From: Terriglobia bacterium
GTDB taxonomy: Bacteria; Acidobacteriota; Terriglobia; Bryobacterales; Bryobacteraceae
Reading direction: 5' to 3'
Length of the DNA: 64,000 bases
NCBI GenBank assembly: GCA_020073305.1
Contig: JAIQFK010000029.1
Location: forward strand, 62,001 to 126,000
The position numbers and the translations under genes are program-made. Positions 53,010 to 61,489 of the stretch are shown here, piece after piece. Positions within the stretch are counted from its first letter, which is position 1. Each line of letters begins with the position of its first letter. A model generated the notes under the pieces. That model was not told the origin of the DNA. It saw nothing but the letters and a program-made list of their open reading frames with translations, and did not search any database.

Positions 53010-53912
53010 CTAGAACTTGAGCGCTTCCAGGGTCCGGTAGCTGGCGCGCAGGCTTTCGACCGGGTCCTCGGCGACCTCGTCTTGCTCGACGAAGTAATGC
53101 TGGACGCCGGCCTCGGGAGCGGCGGCGAGAATTTGCTTGAAGTCGATGACGCCTAGCCCGACCTCCCGAAATGCGTTGGGTGACAGTTCTTCCGCATAGT
53201 GGGTCTTCAAGCCCGGCGCTTTATCTTTGAGGTGCATGAGGGCGACTCGCCCCTTCCACTGCTTGAGCAGCGCCATGGGATCCTGCCCGGCGACGCTCAC
53301 CCAGAAGACGTCCATTTCGAACTTCACCAGCTTCGGGTCCAGGCGTTCGAGGAACACGTCGATGGGGCGTGATCCATCCTTCGGCCCGAACTCGAAGGCG
53401 TGGTGATGATAGCAGAACTGCATTCCCGCCTTGCGGACCGATTCTCCGGCCTTGTTGAACTGGTCGGCATAGCGGCGGAAGATATCGAGTGAGCCGCGCT
53501 CGGCCGGCATCAGGTAAGCAACGACGACGTACTGAAAGCCCGCTGCCGCAGCATCATCGACGGCCTTTTGCCACGTCAGCCCCGCGGGCGCACCTTGCGG
53601 GAAGGATTCCTTCCATGGAGCCCAGTTGCCGGTGACGAGCGGCGTATCCACGTGCGTGCTCACCGCGTGCAGCCCAAATTCCTTGCAAAGCGGAAGCACC
53701 ACTGCATTGTCTCCTCGCGAGGTCTCGATCTCGCGGTAGCCGATCTGCGCGACGCGCTGGAGCGTCTCCCGCGCATGGTCAGGGATGAGTCTGCGGACGG
53801 TGTAAAGCTGGAAGCCCAGCGGGCGCCGGGTGGCGGCGGAGAGAGCGGAAGTAGCCGCAAGGCCGGTGAGGAGCGACTTGCCGGCATCGCGGCGAGTGAG
53901 GTTGTCAGGCAC
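53010..53912 (-). CDS. TAT-exported sugar phosphate isomerase/epimerase
   Basis: 300 residues from GTG 53912. A twin-arginine signal (NLTRRDAGKSLLTGLAATSA) precedes a xylose-isomerase-like TIM barrel: FQLYTVRRLIPDHARETLQR, GYREIETSRG, CYHHHAFEF and LMHLKDKAP. Export of such isomerases is known in acidobacteria and suggests periplasmic sugar handling. The frame continues upstream to 54071 but without support. It is 62 bases from, and divergent to, the kinase at 53975. Confidence 0.85.
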   Translation of the reverse strand: MPDNLTRRDAGKSLLTGLAATSALSAATRRPLGFQLYTVRRLIPDHARETLQRVAQIGYREIETSRGDNAVVLPLCKEFGLHAVSTHVDTPLVTGNWAPWKESFPQGAPAGLTWQKAVDDAAAAGFQYVVVAYLMPAERGSLDIFRRYADQFNKAGESVRKAGMQFCYHHHAFEFGPKDGSRPIDVFLERLDPKLVKFEMDVFWVSVAGQDPMALLKQWKGRVALMHLKDKAPGLKTHYAEELSPNAFREVGLGVIDFKQILAAAPEAGVQHYFVEQDEVAEDPVESLRASYRTLEALKF

Positions 53913-53974
53913 GAGTTGATTATATAGAGACTGCGGCGGCTTGGGGCACACTACATCCTGTCGAGATTGGTTCC

Positions 53975-56590
53975 ATGTCCCTTGCGCCCTCCACACGCTT
54001 AGGCCCCTACGAGATTCTTTCGGCGGTTGGCGCCGGAGGCATGGGCGAGGTGTATCGCGCGCGGGACACACGGCTGGACCGCACGGTCGCCGTCAAGGTC
54101 CTTCCCGAACATCTGTCGAGCAATCCGCAACTGCGCGAGCGCTTCGATCGCGAAGCTAAGGCCATTTCGAGCCTGAGCCATCCGCACATCTGCGCGCTCC
54201 ACGATGTCGGCCACCAGGATGGCGTCGATTTTCTGGTCATGGAGTTCCTCGAGGGCGAGACGCTGGCGCACCGGATCAAGAAAGGGCCACTGCCGCCGGA
54301 TCAGGTGTTGCAGTACGCCATCCAGATTACCGACGCGCTCGATACCGCGCACCGGCACGGCGTCGTACACCGGGATCTGAAACCCGGCAACATCATGCTG
54401 GTGAAGACCGGAGCCAAGCTGCTGGATTTCGGGCTGGCGAAAGTGCGGGCCGCCGAAGCGGCCGCGGGCATGACGGGGCTGGCGACGCAAACCACGCCGC
54501 TGACTGGCGAGGGGACGATCCTCGGCACCCTGCAATACATGGCGCCGGAGCAGTTGGAGGGCACAGAGGCCGATGCGCGAACGGACATCTTCGCGCTGGG
54601 CGCGGTGATCTACGAGATGGCGACGGGACGGAAGGCATTCGCGGGCAAGAGCCACGCGAGCCTGATCTCGGCCATCATGACGGTGGAACCGGCTCCTATT
54701 TCAACGCTGCAATCCATGGCTCCGCCGGCGTTGGATCATGTGGTGCGCACCTGTCTTGCGAAAGATCCAGACGCGCGCTGGCAGACGGCGCACGACGTTC
54801 TGGTCGAGTTGAAGTGGATCACGGAAGCGGGATCGCAGGCGAGCTTGTCCGGACCGCTGGTCGCCCACCGGAAGAGCCGCGAACTAATTTCATGGGTGCT
54901 TGTTGCAGCGCTCGCGCTCGTCTTGTCCGTTGTTCTTTTCCGTCAGCGGCCAGCCTTAGCTCCCGCCGTGCGATTCCAGATTCCGTTACCGGACAAGGTG
55001 AGCTTCGAGTGGCTTGACTTCCCGGTAATCTCGCCCAACGGTCAGCGTCTGATTTTACCCGGAATCGATTCGGAAGGCCGGCGGCATTTGTGGCTTCGTC
55101 CGCTGGATTCCTTCGCAGATCAATTGCTGCCGGGAACCGAGGGTGCGGACCTCCCCTTCTGGTCGCCAGACAGCCGCTCCATCGCATTTTTCAGCAATGA
55201 AAAGCTAGAGCGGATTGACTTGGCCGGTGGGCCGCCTCAAACACTATGTGATGCGGCTTCTCCCACCCCAGGAGGCGCCTGGAACCAGGATGGCGTGATC
55301 TTGTTCGCTGGCAGGTCTGGGACCCTTCGCGTTTCCGCAGCGGGAGGTCAACCAAAACCTGTGCTGCAACTCGACAAGTCACGCCAGGAGACAGCTCAAT
55401 TACTGCCGCAGTTCCTGCCTGATGGACGGCATTTCCTCTATCTTTCGCAGAGTTCTAGCGCGGGGAAAGGCGGCATCTATCTGGGCTCGCTGGATTCCAG
55501 AGAGACTCGTATGTTGCTACCCGTGGAGTCGAATGCTACTTACGTTCCGCCCGGGCTTCTCGTGTACGGCCGGCAGGAAGCACTTTTGGCTCAGGAGTTC
55601 GATGCCGGTAAGCTGGGGGTTTCCGGCGACGCGGTTCAGATAGTGGATCACGTAGGGCGCATTCCGTACCTCGGGGCATCGGCGTTCTCTGTTTCCCAAA
55701 ACGGTGTCCTGGTCTATGGCAGCCCTGCGTCGCGCCGCGTTCAGCTTGCCTGGCACAATCGCGAAGGTAAACGAGGGGCTTCGGTGGGTGAACCCGGAAT
55801 GTACGGGCTTGCTGGGCTGTCGCCGGATGAAAAGAGGCTTGCCGTGACGCGTACCGATCCTAAAACCGGCAAGTCCGACGTCTGGATCCTGGAGATTTCG
55901 AGCGGCATTCTGTCGCGCTTGACTCTTCATTCGGCCGAAGGCATGTCGTGGTCTCCGGATGGGAGACAACTATTGCTTGGTTCGAACCGCCAAGGCACTG
56001 TCGACCTGTATCGAAAAGAAGTAGGAGGCGGCGAGGAACAGTTGATCTTCCACTCCGATGAGGATAAATACGCGGCGGCGTGGCTGAAAGACGGCTCCAT
56101 CTTGTTTGAGAATACGGCGGGCAAGGTATTCTATCGGCTACACCTTTCCGGCGAACGGAAGCCGGAGGTGTTGCTGCAAACGGAGTTTGACAAAGATGAC
56201 CCTCGCGTTTCTCCCGACGAGCGATGGATTGCATACTGCTCCACCGAATCGGGCCAATGGGAAGTCTACGTCGCAGCCTTCCCGACGTTCACGGAAAAAC
56301 GCCAGGTTTCCAACGCCGGAGGCTGCCAGACCGTGTGGCGGGGGGATGGCAAGGAACTCTTCTACCTCGACCTGCAGGGAAAGATCACGTCGGTCGAAGT
56401 GAAGGGCGACGTTGCCCTGCAGACGGGCGCACCCAAAGCCTTGTTTCAAGTTCCATTCCGAACAGAGGTGAACGAGTCCCAATTCGATGTGAGTGGTGAC
56501 GGAAAAAGGTTTCTGTTGAGCCTGCCGGTTGGAGAGGAGAGTAAGCCCATCTCTGTAGTGCTTAACTGGACGGCGGGTCTGAAGCGATGA
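53975..56590 (+). CDS. Ser/Thr protein kinase with TM segment and TolB-like propeller
   Basis: 871 residues. The kinase has GAGGMGEVYRARD at 19-31, Lys41, HRDLKPGN with Asp134, DFG at 151-153 and YMAPEQLEG. A TM helix lies near 305-325 (WVLVAALALVLSVVLF). The propeller has repeated SPDG/SPNG blades and ends with VVLNWTAGLKR, a tail shared by the next gene. The ATGA at its stop overlaps the start of the duplicated copy. Signal and targets are unknown. Confidence 0.9.
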   Translation: MSLAPSTRLGPYEILSAVGAGGMGEVYRARDTRLDRTVAVKVLPEHLSSNPQLRERFDREAKAISSLSHPHICALHDVGHQDGVDFLVMEFLEGETLAHRIKKGPLPPDQVLQYAIQITDALDTAHRHGVVHRDLKPGNIMLVKTGAKLLDFGLAKVRAAEAAAGMTGLATQTTPLTGEGTILGTLQYMAPEQLEGTEADARTDIFALGAVIYEMATGRKAFAGKSHASLISAIMTVEPAPISTLQSMAPPALDHVVRTCLAKDPDARWQTAHDVLVELKWITEAGSQASLSGPLVAHRKSRELISWVLVAALALVLSVVLFRQRPALAPAVRFQIPLPDKVSFEWLDFPVISPNGQRLILPGIDSEGRRHLWLRPLDSFADQLLPGTEGADLPFWSPDSRSIAFFSNEKLERIDLAGGPPQTLCDAASPTPGGAWNQDGVILFAGRSGTLRVSAAGGQPKPVLQLDKSRQETAQLLPQFLPDGRHFLYLSQSSSAGKGGIYLGSLDSRETRMLLPVESNATYVPPGLLVYGRQEALLAQEFDAGKLGVSGDAVQIVDHVGRIPYLGASAFSVSQNGVLVYGSPASRRVQLAWHNREGKRGASVGEPGMYGLAGLSPDEKRLAVTRTDPKTGKSDVWILEISSGILSRLTLHSAEGMSWSPDGRQLLLGSNRQGTVDLYRKEVGGGEEQLIFHSDEDKYAAAWLKDGSILFENTAGKVFYRLHLSGERKPEVLLQTEFDKDDPRVSPDERWIAYCSTESGQWEVYVAAFPTFTEKRQVSNAGGCQTVWRGDGKELFYLDLQGKITSVEVKGDVALQTGAPKALFQVPFRTEVNESQFDVSGDGKRFLLSLPVGEESKPISVVLNWTAGLKR

Positions 56591-59224
56591 GTCTCGCGCC
56601 CGGTGCTCGGCTCGGCCCGTACGAGGTTCAATCCGCCATCGGCGCTGGTGGAATGGGTGAGGTCTACCGCGCACGCGACACGCGGCTGGACCGAGTGGTC
56701 GCAATCAAAGTTCTTCCCGAACATCTATCGAGCAATCCGCAACTGCGGGAGCGCTTCGATCGCGAAGCCAAGGCCATTTCGAGCCTGAGCCATCCGCATA
56801 TCTGCCCGCTGTACGATGTCGGCCACCAGGACGGCGTGGATTTCCTGGTCATGGAATTTCTGGAAGGCGAGACGCTGGCGCACCGGCTGAAGAAAGGACC
56901 GCTGCCGCCGGATCAGGTGTTGCAGTATGCCATCCAGATCACTGACGCGCTCGATACCGCGCACCGGCACGGCGTCGTGCATCGCGATCTGAAACCCGGC
57001 AACATCATGCTCACGAAAACCGGCGCCAAGCTGCTGGATTTCGGACTGGCGAAGATGCGGTCTGCGGAAGCTGCCCCGGGAATGACGGGAGTGCTCACGC
57101 AAACCACGCCGTTGACGGGCGAAGGGACGATTCTCGGCACGCTGCAATACATGGCGCCGGAACAGTTAGAAGGCACAGAGGCCGACGCGCGCACTGATAT
57201 CTTCGCTCTGGGCGCGGTGATCTACGAGATGGCCACGGGGCGGAAGGCGTTCGCGGGCAAGAGCCAGGCGAGCCTGATCTCGGCCATCATGACGGTGGAA
57301 CCTCCGGCGATCTCTACATCGCAGCCGCTAGCGCCTACCGCTCTCGATCATGTGGTGCGCACCTGTCTCGCCAAAGACCCCGATGCACGCTGGCAGACGG
57401 TGCACGATGTACTCGTAGAGCTTAAGTGGATTACTGAGGCGGGATCGCAAGCTGGCCTCGCCGGGTCTGTCGGCAGACCGCAGAGGCGCCGCGAGTTGCT
57501 GCTTTTGCTGTTCGCGTCTGTAGTCTCCCTTGCCTTGCTGGTCCTTGCGCTCGTGCATTTTCGCGAGAAGCCCGCCGAAGTTCACGCTATCAGGTTTACG
57601 GTTCCCATGGCTGACAAAGTGATCCTGGGCCTGTCGATTACCCGGTGGTTTCGCCAGATGGCCGCCGGATGGTCATCGGGGGCACGACGCCGGAAGGGAA
57701 GGACCTCCTTTGGATCCATTCCCTGGATGCTATCGGAGTCGAACCGCTCGCGGGAACCGATGCGCCTGAGGCGCCGTTTTGGTCGCCCGACAACCGGTTT
57801 GTCGCCTTCTCTACCGGCGTCGTCGGCGCGAGAACCAGTCTCAAAAAGATTGACATTTCGGGCGGTCCGGCACAAACCATTTGCGACTTGCCCAACGGCG
57901 CTGTTACGGGCACATGGAACCAGGACGGAGTCATTCTGTTCGGTAACAACATAAGCCCCCTGGTCCGTGTCTCAGCGGATGGCGGCACGCCGCGGCCGGT
58001 AACGGAGCTGAACAAGTCTCGTCGCGAAACGGGGCACCAGTGGCCGCATTTTTTGCCGGATGGCCGGCATTTCCTCTACCTGGCAATGAGCGCGGACGCA
58101 CGGGAGAGTAGCATTTTTTCCGGATCCCTCGATTCCAACCAGACGCAGTTGGTCGTCCGTGGCGCATCCAACGTAAGCTACGTGCCACCCGGATATCTGG
58201 TCTATTCCAGCCAGGGAACCATTCTGGCGCAAAAGTTCGACGCGAAATCCTTTCGGGTGACCGGGGGTCCATTCCCCATCGCCGAACATGCAAGTACATT
58301 CGGGTTCTTCCCTGGAGCGGAGTTTTCCGTGTCGCCGAACGGTGTTCTGGCCTACCTCGCCGGGGGTTCCGGAAGAGTTCAGCTTGCCTGGCACGACCGC
58401 GACGGGAGACGCTTGGGTTCGGTTGGAGAACCTGGATTATATCCACAAATTTCTTTGTCGCCAGATGAAAAGCGGCTTGCTGTACAGCGGACCGAGGCAG
58501 ATGAGACGAACCTCTGGATTCTGGAGTTGGGCAGCGCATCTTCTCGCGACTGACCTTCAATCCGGCGGGCGACCTTAATCCGCAGTGGTCGCCAGACAGC
58601 CGCGAACTGTTGTTCAGCTCCAGCCGCAACGATCACCTCGATCTGTACCGTAAGTCGTTAGGAGGGGGCGAGGAGGAACTGGTTTACGAGTCGCGGGACG
58701 ACAAGGGTCCGTTTCACTGGTCGAAGGACGGGTGGATTCTTTTCGTCGGAGCCGGAAACAACTTTTATCGAGTACCGCTCGCTGGCGAGCGCAAGCCATT
58801 GCTGGCACTGAAGTCGGGGCTCGGCGTAGATATGGCAGCTGTTTCTCAGGATGGACGCTGGGTGGCCTACGAATCCGCCGAGTCGGGGCGCTATGAGGTT
58901 TATGTAGCGGCGTATCCCGCGTTTACCGGGAAGCGGCAGGTTTCCATTGCCGGCGGTTGCCAGCCGCTCTGGAGGCGGGACGGTAGGGAACTCTTCTATC
59001 TAACATTAGATGGCAAACTGGAGGCAGTCGATGTGCGGGGAGGAGCGACACTGGACACCAGCACACCGCACACGCTCTTTCGAGCTCCCGTGACGGTGAT
59101 TCCCAGCCAGGCCGAGTATTGCGTTACCGGGGACGGCAAGAGATTTATCTTCCGCGAACCAGTGGGAGAAAGCGCCGCGCCAATCACCGTGGTGCTGAAC
59201 TGGGCTGCCGGATTGAAGCGATAG
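56587..59224 (+). pseudogene. Tandem duplicate kinase, broken by two frameshifts
   Basis: The kinase domain of about 300 residues is intact and almost identical to the gene before it, with the same Lys41, HRD and DFG residues. At about 57635 one base is missing: the frame goes from ILGLSITRW to one reading VVSPDGRRMVIGG, which aligns with the neighbour's PVISPNGQRLILPG. At about 58537 another base is missing, and the frame moves again to IFSRLTFNPAGDLNPQWS and onwards to VVLNWAAGLKR at 59221. With both shifts healed the protein would match the neighbour in length. As it stands only a kinase with about 20 residues beyond the membrane helix could be made. Confidence 0.8.
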
Positions 59225-59254
59225 CCCGCCGCAACCCGATATTTCTCACTGGTT

Positions 59255-59283
59255 TTGCGCACAACGGAATCTTGTGGTACTCT
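59255..59283 (+). promoter_or_regulatory. Candidate sigma-70 promoter for rplA-rplJ-rplL
   Basis: TTGCGC at 59255-59260 and TACTCT at 59278-59283 are separated by 17 bases, 73 bases before the rplA ATG. The remaining leader (59284-59356) is the place for an L1-binding site, but no clear structure was identified. The -10 box fits the consensus at the first two and last positions only. Confidence 0.4.
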
Positions 59284-59356
59284 AAACAAAGTCCCAATTT
59301 AATGCTCAATGGGAGGTTCGCGTCTCTAAGCGGACCGTTCGCACCAATGAGGAAAT

Positions 59357-60073
59357 ATGGCCCGTAAACCAGGCAAACAATATCAATCTGCCGCGAAGCA
59401 AGTCGAGCCGCGCCCCTACGTCTTGGAGCAGGCCGTGCCACTGCTGCAGAAGATCAAGTACGCCAAATTCGACGAAACGGTCGAGCTGCACATGCGGCTG
59501 GGCGTCGACCCCAAGCACGCCGACCAGATGGTGCGCGGCACTATCGTCATGCCCAACGGTCTGGGCAAGTCTAAAAAGGTTCTGGTCATCGCGGGCGGCG
59601 ACAAGCAGAAAGAGGCCGAAGAGGCCGGCGCGGATTTCGTGGGCGGCGAGGATATGGTCAACAAGATCCAGTCGGAAAACTGGACCGATTTCGACGCGGT
59701 AGTCGCCACGCCCGACATGATGCGGTCCGTCGGCAAACTCGGTAAGATTCTCGGCCCGCGCGGCCTGATGCCCAACCCCAAGACGGGAACGGTAACGGTC
59801 GACGTTGCCAAGGCCGTCAGAGAGGTCAAGGCCGGCAAAGTGGAATTCCGCGTCGACAAGACCGGCATCATCCATGCGCCCGTGGGCAAGATCAGTTTCG
59901 CCACCGAGAAGTTGGTGGAGAATGCGGCCAGCTTGATCCAGGCCATTTTGAAAGCCAAGCCGGCGGCCTCCAAAGGCAAGTACGTCAAGAGCGCCACCCT
60001 GTGTTCCACCATGGGCCCGGGAATTTCGATCGACATCACCGAGATGACGACCAAAGCGGCGTTGGCAGGGTAG
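59357..60073 (+). CDS. rplA: 50S ribosomal protein L1
   Basis: 238 residues. The L1 signature [18 protein letters not shown] and [17 protein letters not shown] are present. L1 builds the stalk that releases deacylated tRNA and represses its own messenger. GAGGAA lies just upstream of the ATG. L11 (rplK), which normally precedes L1, is absent; the sequence before it is the broken kinase. It is followed after 13 bases by rplJ. Confidence 0.97.
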   Translation: MARKPGKQYQSAAKQVEPRPYVLEQAVPLLQKIKYAKFDETVELHMRLGVDPKHADQMVRGTIVMPNGLGKSKKVLVIAGGDKQKEAEEAGADFVGGEDMVNKIQSENWTDFDAVVATPDMMRSVGKLGKILGPRGLMPNPKTGTVTVDVAKAVREVKAGKVEFRVDKTGIIHAPVGKISFATEKLVENAASLIQAILKAKPAASKGKYVKSATLCSTMGPGISIDITEMTTKAALAG

Positions 60074-60086
60074 CGCGAGGGACAGC

Positions 60087-60614
60087 ATGAAAAACAAGGA
60101 CGACAAAAAGAAAGACGTCGAAGCGCTGCGCAAAGAACTCGAGGCCTCGAAGAACCTGTTCGTGACCGGGTACGAGAAGCTCCGCGTCGAGCAGGATTTC
60201 GAGCTGCGCAAGGCCGTTCGCGCGTCGGGCGGCAAATATCGCGTGGTGAAAAACAACCTGGCGGCCAAGGCATCGGAAGGTACGCCGTCCGAGCCGGTTC
60301 TGAAGGATTTGAAGGGCATGACCTCGCTGGCCTACACGGCGGGCGATCCGGTGGCGCTGGCAAAAGCTCTCACCGCGTACGCCAAAGCGAACCCCACTTT
60401 TACGTTCAAGGCGGGCATCGTGGAAGGCCGGGTCATCGAGGTCAAGGCCATCAGCGACCTGGCGTCGATGCCGTCAAAAGAACAGATTTTTGCCAAGATG
60501 CTGTTCCTGATCAATGCTCCGGCGCAGCGGCTGGCCACGACCATCAACGCCGTGGGTCGCAACCTGGCGGTGGTGATCGACCAGGGTACCAAGGAAAATA
60601 AGTTCAAATCGTAG
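60087..60614 (+). CDS. rplJ: 50S ribosomal protein L10
   Basis: 175 residues. [18 protein letters not shown] and [13 protein letters not shown] are typical of L10, with the long C-terminal helix that holds L7/L12 dimers. It anchors the stalk and autoregulates the operon. The start lies only 13 bases after rplA, so a separate L10 leader is not apparent. Confidence 0.96.
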   Translation: MKNKDDKKKDVEALRKELEASKNLFVTGYEKLRVEQDFELRKAVRASGGKYRVVKNNLAAKASEGTPSEPVLKDLKGMTSLAYTAGDPVALAKALTAYAKANPTFTFKAGIVEGRVIEVKAISDLASMPSKEQIFAKMLFLINAPAQRLATTINAVGRNLAVVIDQGTKENKFKS

Positions 60615-60650
60615 TACCGAGTTCAAACCGAGTTTGAGGAGTCTTTTGAA

Positions 60651-61037
60651 ATGGCTGATATCAATACAATTGCAGAACAGATTCAGGGCCTGACGCTGCT
60701 CGAAGCGTCCCAGCTCGTCAAGGTCCTGGAAGAGAAGCTGGGCGTTTCGGCAGCAGCCGCGACGGTGGTGGCCGGCGGTGGCGGTGGTGGCGCAGCGGCA
60801 GCGGCGGCTCCAGCCGCCGAGGAAAAGACCGAGTTTTCGGTCGTCCTGCAGGCGGCCGGTTCGAATAAGATCAATGTAATCAAGGTCGTGCGCGAGGTTA
60901 CCAGCCTGGGCCTGAAGGAAGCCAAGGATCTGGTGGATGGCGCACCCAAACCGGTTAAAGAAGGCGTCACCAAGGAAGAAGCCGAGGCGATTAAAAAGAA
61001 GTTCGTCGACGCCGGCGCAACCGTGGAAGTGAAATAA
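60651..61037 (+). CDS. rplL: 50S ribosomal protein L7/L12
   Basis: 128 residues. Two-part layout: an N-terminal dimerisation helix ([20 protein letters not shown]), an Ala/Gly-rich hinge and the C-terminal domain with [20 protein letters not shown] and [13 protein letters not shown]. It recruits translation factors to the ribosome. The hinge is long and Ala-rich, within the usual range. Confidence 0.97.
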   Translation: MADINTIAEQIQGLTLLEASQLVKVLEEKLGVSAAAATVVAGGGGGGAAAAAAPAAEEKTEFSVVLQAAGSNKINVIKVVREVTSLGLKEAKDLVDGAPKPVKEGVTKEEAEAIKKKFVDAGATVEVK

Positions 61038-61489
61038 GATCAGGTTTCAGGCGCCAGGTGTCGGGTGTCCGGATGGCACGGAGCACTTGGTGTTCCATTT
61101 GACTGGAAGTATAAGGTTCTGATAAGCTTTTGGCTTGGGCTTAGTTTTTTAGCCGGATTCAAACCCGGATTGGTGAATGTGAATCTGGAGATCTGGCATT
61201 TTGATTGCAGTGCGATCGAAACTGCACACAGGGTATCTCTGTCTCTACTCGGTTTCCCAAGCAAATGCGATTCGTCCGTCCAGAATCGTTCCTTTTCTTC
61301 CGTTCCAAACTACGGCCGCGTGGATGCCAGTCCGCGCTGCCCAATTTTTTCGGGTAGAGTTTCTTCCCTTCGCGTGCTTCACGAGATCGGGCGGACTGCG
61401 GGAGCTCAGCTCCTGGCGGCCCGCTAAGGCATTTGGATCTTAACTCGAGTGTCGAAGCGTTGAGCTCTTTCGGCCCTCAGGAGCAATGA
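61038..61489. other. rplL-rpoB intergenic region, no gene seen
   Basis: 452 bases, longer than the roughly 320 in E. coli, where an attenuator sits. A weak hairpin (GGAGCAC-TTG-GTGTTCC, 61079-61095) has no T-run and is not a convincing terminator. Open frames here lack codon structure. A promoter for rpoB or an RNA-processing site is possible but not visible. Confidence 0.5.

Noticed and set aside
53913-54071. Longer N-terminus of the exported isomerase
   Set aside because: It would remove the twin-arginine signal from the N-terminus and overlaps the kinase start.
61079-61095. Hairpin after rplL as a terminator
   Set aside because: Seven base pairs with a wobble and no T-run; termination there would also cut off rpoB unless partial.
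61065-61427. A 120-codon open frame between rplL and rpoB
   Set aside because: No motif, poor codon pattern and a position in a ribosomal operon leader; more likely untranslated sequence.
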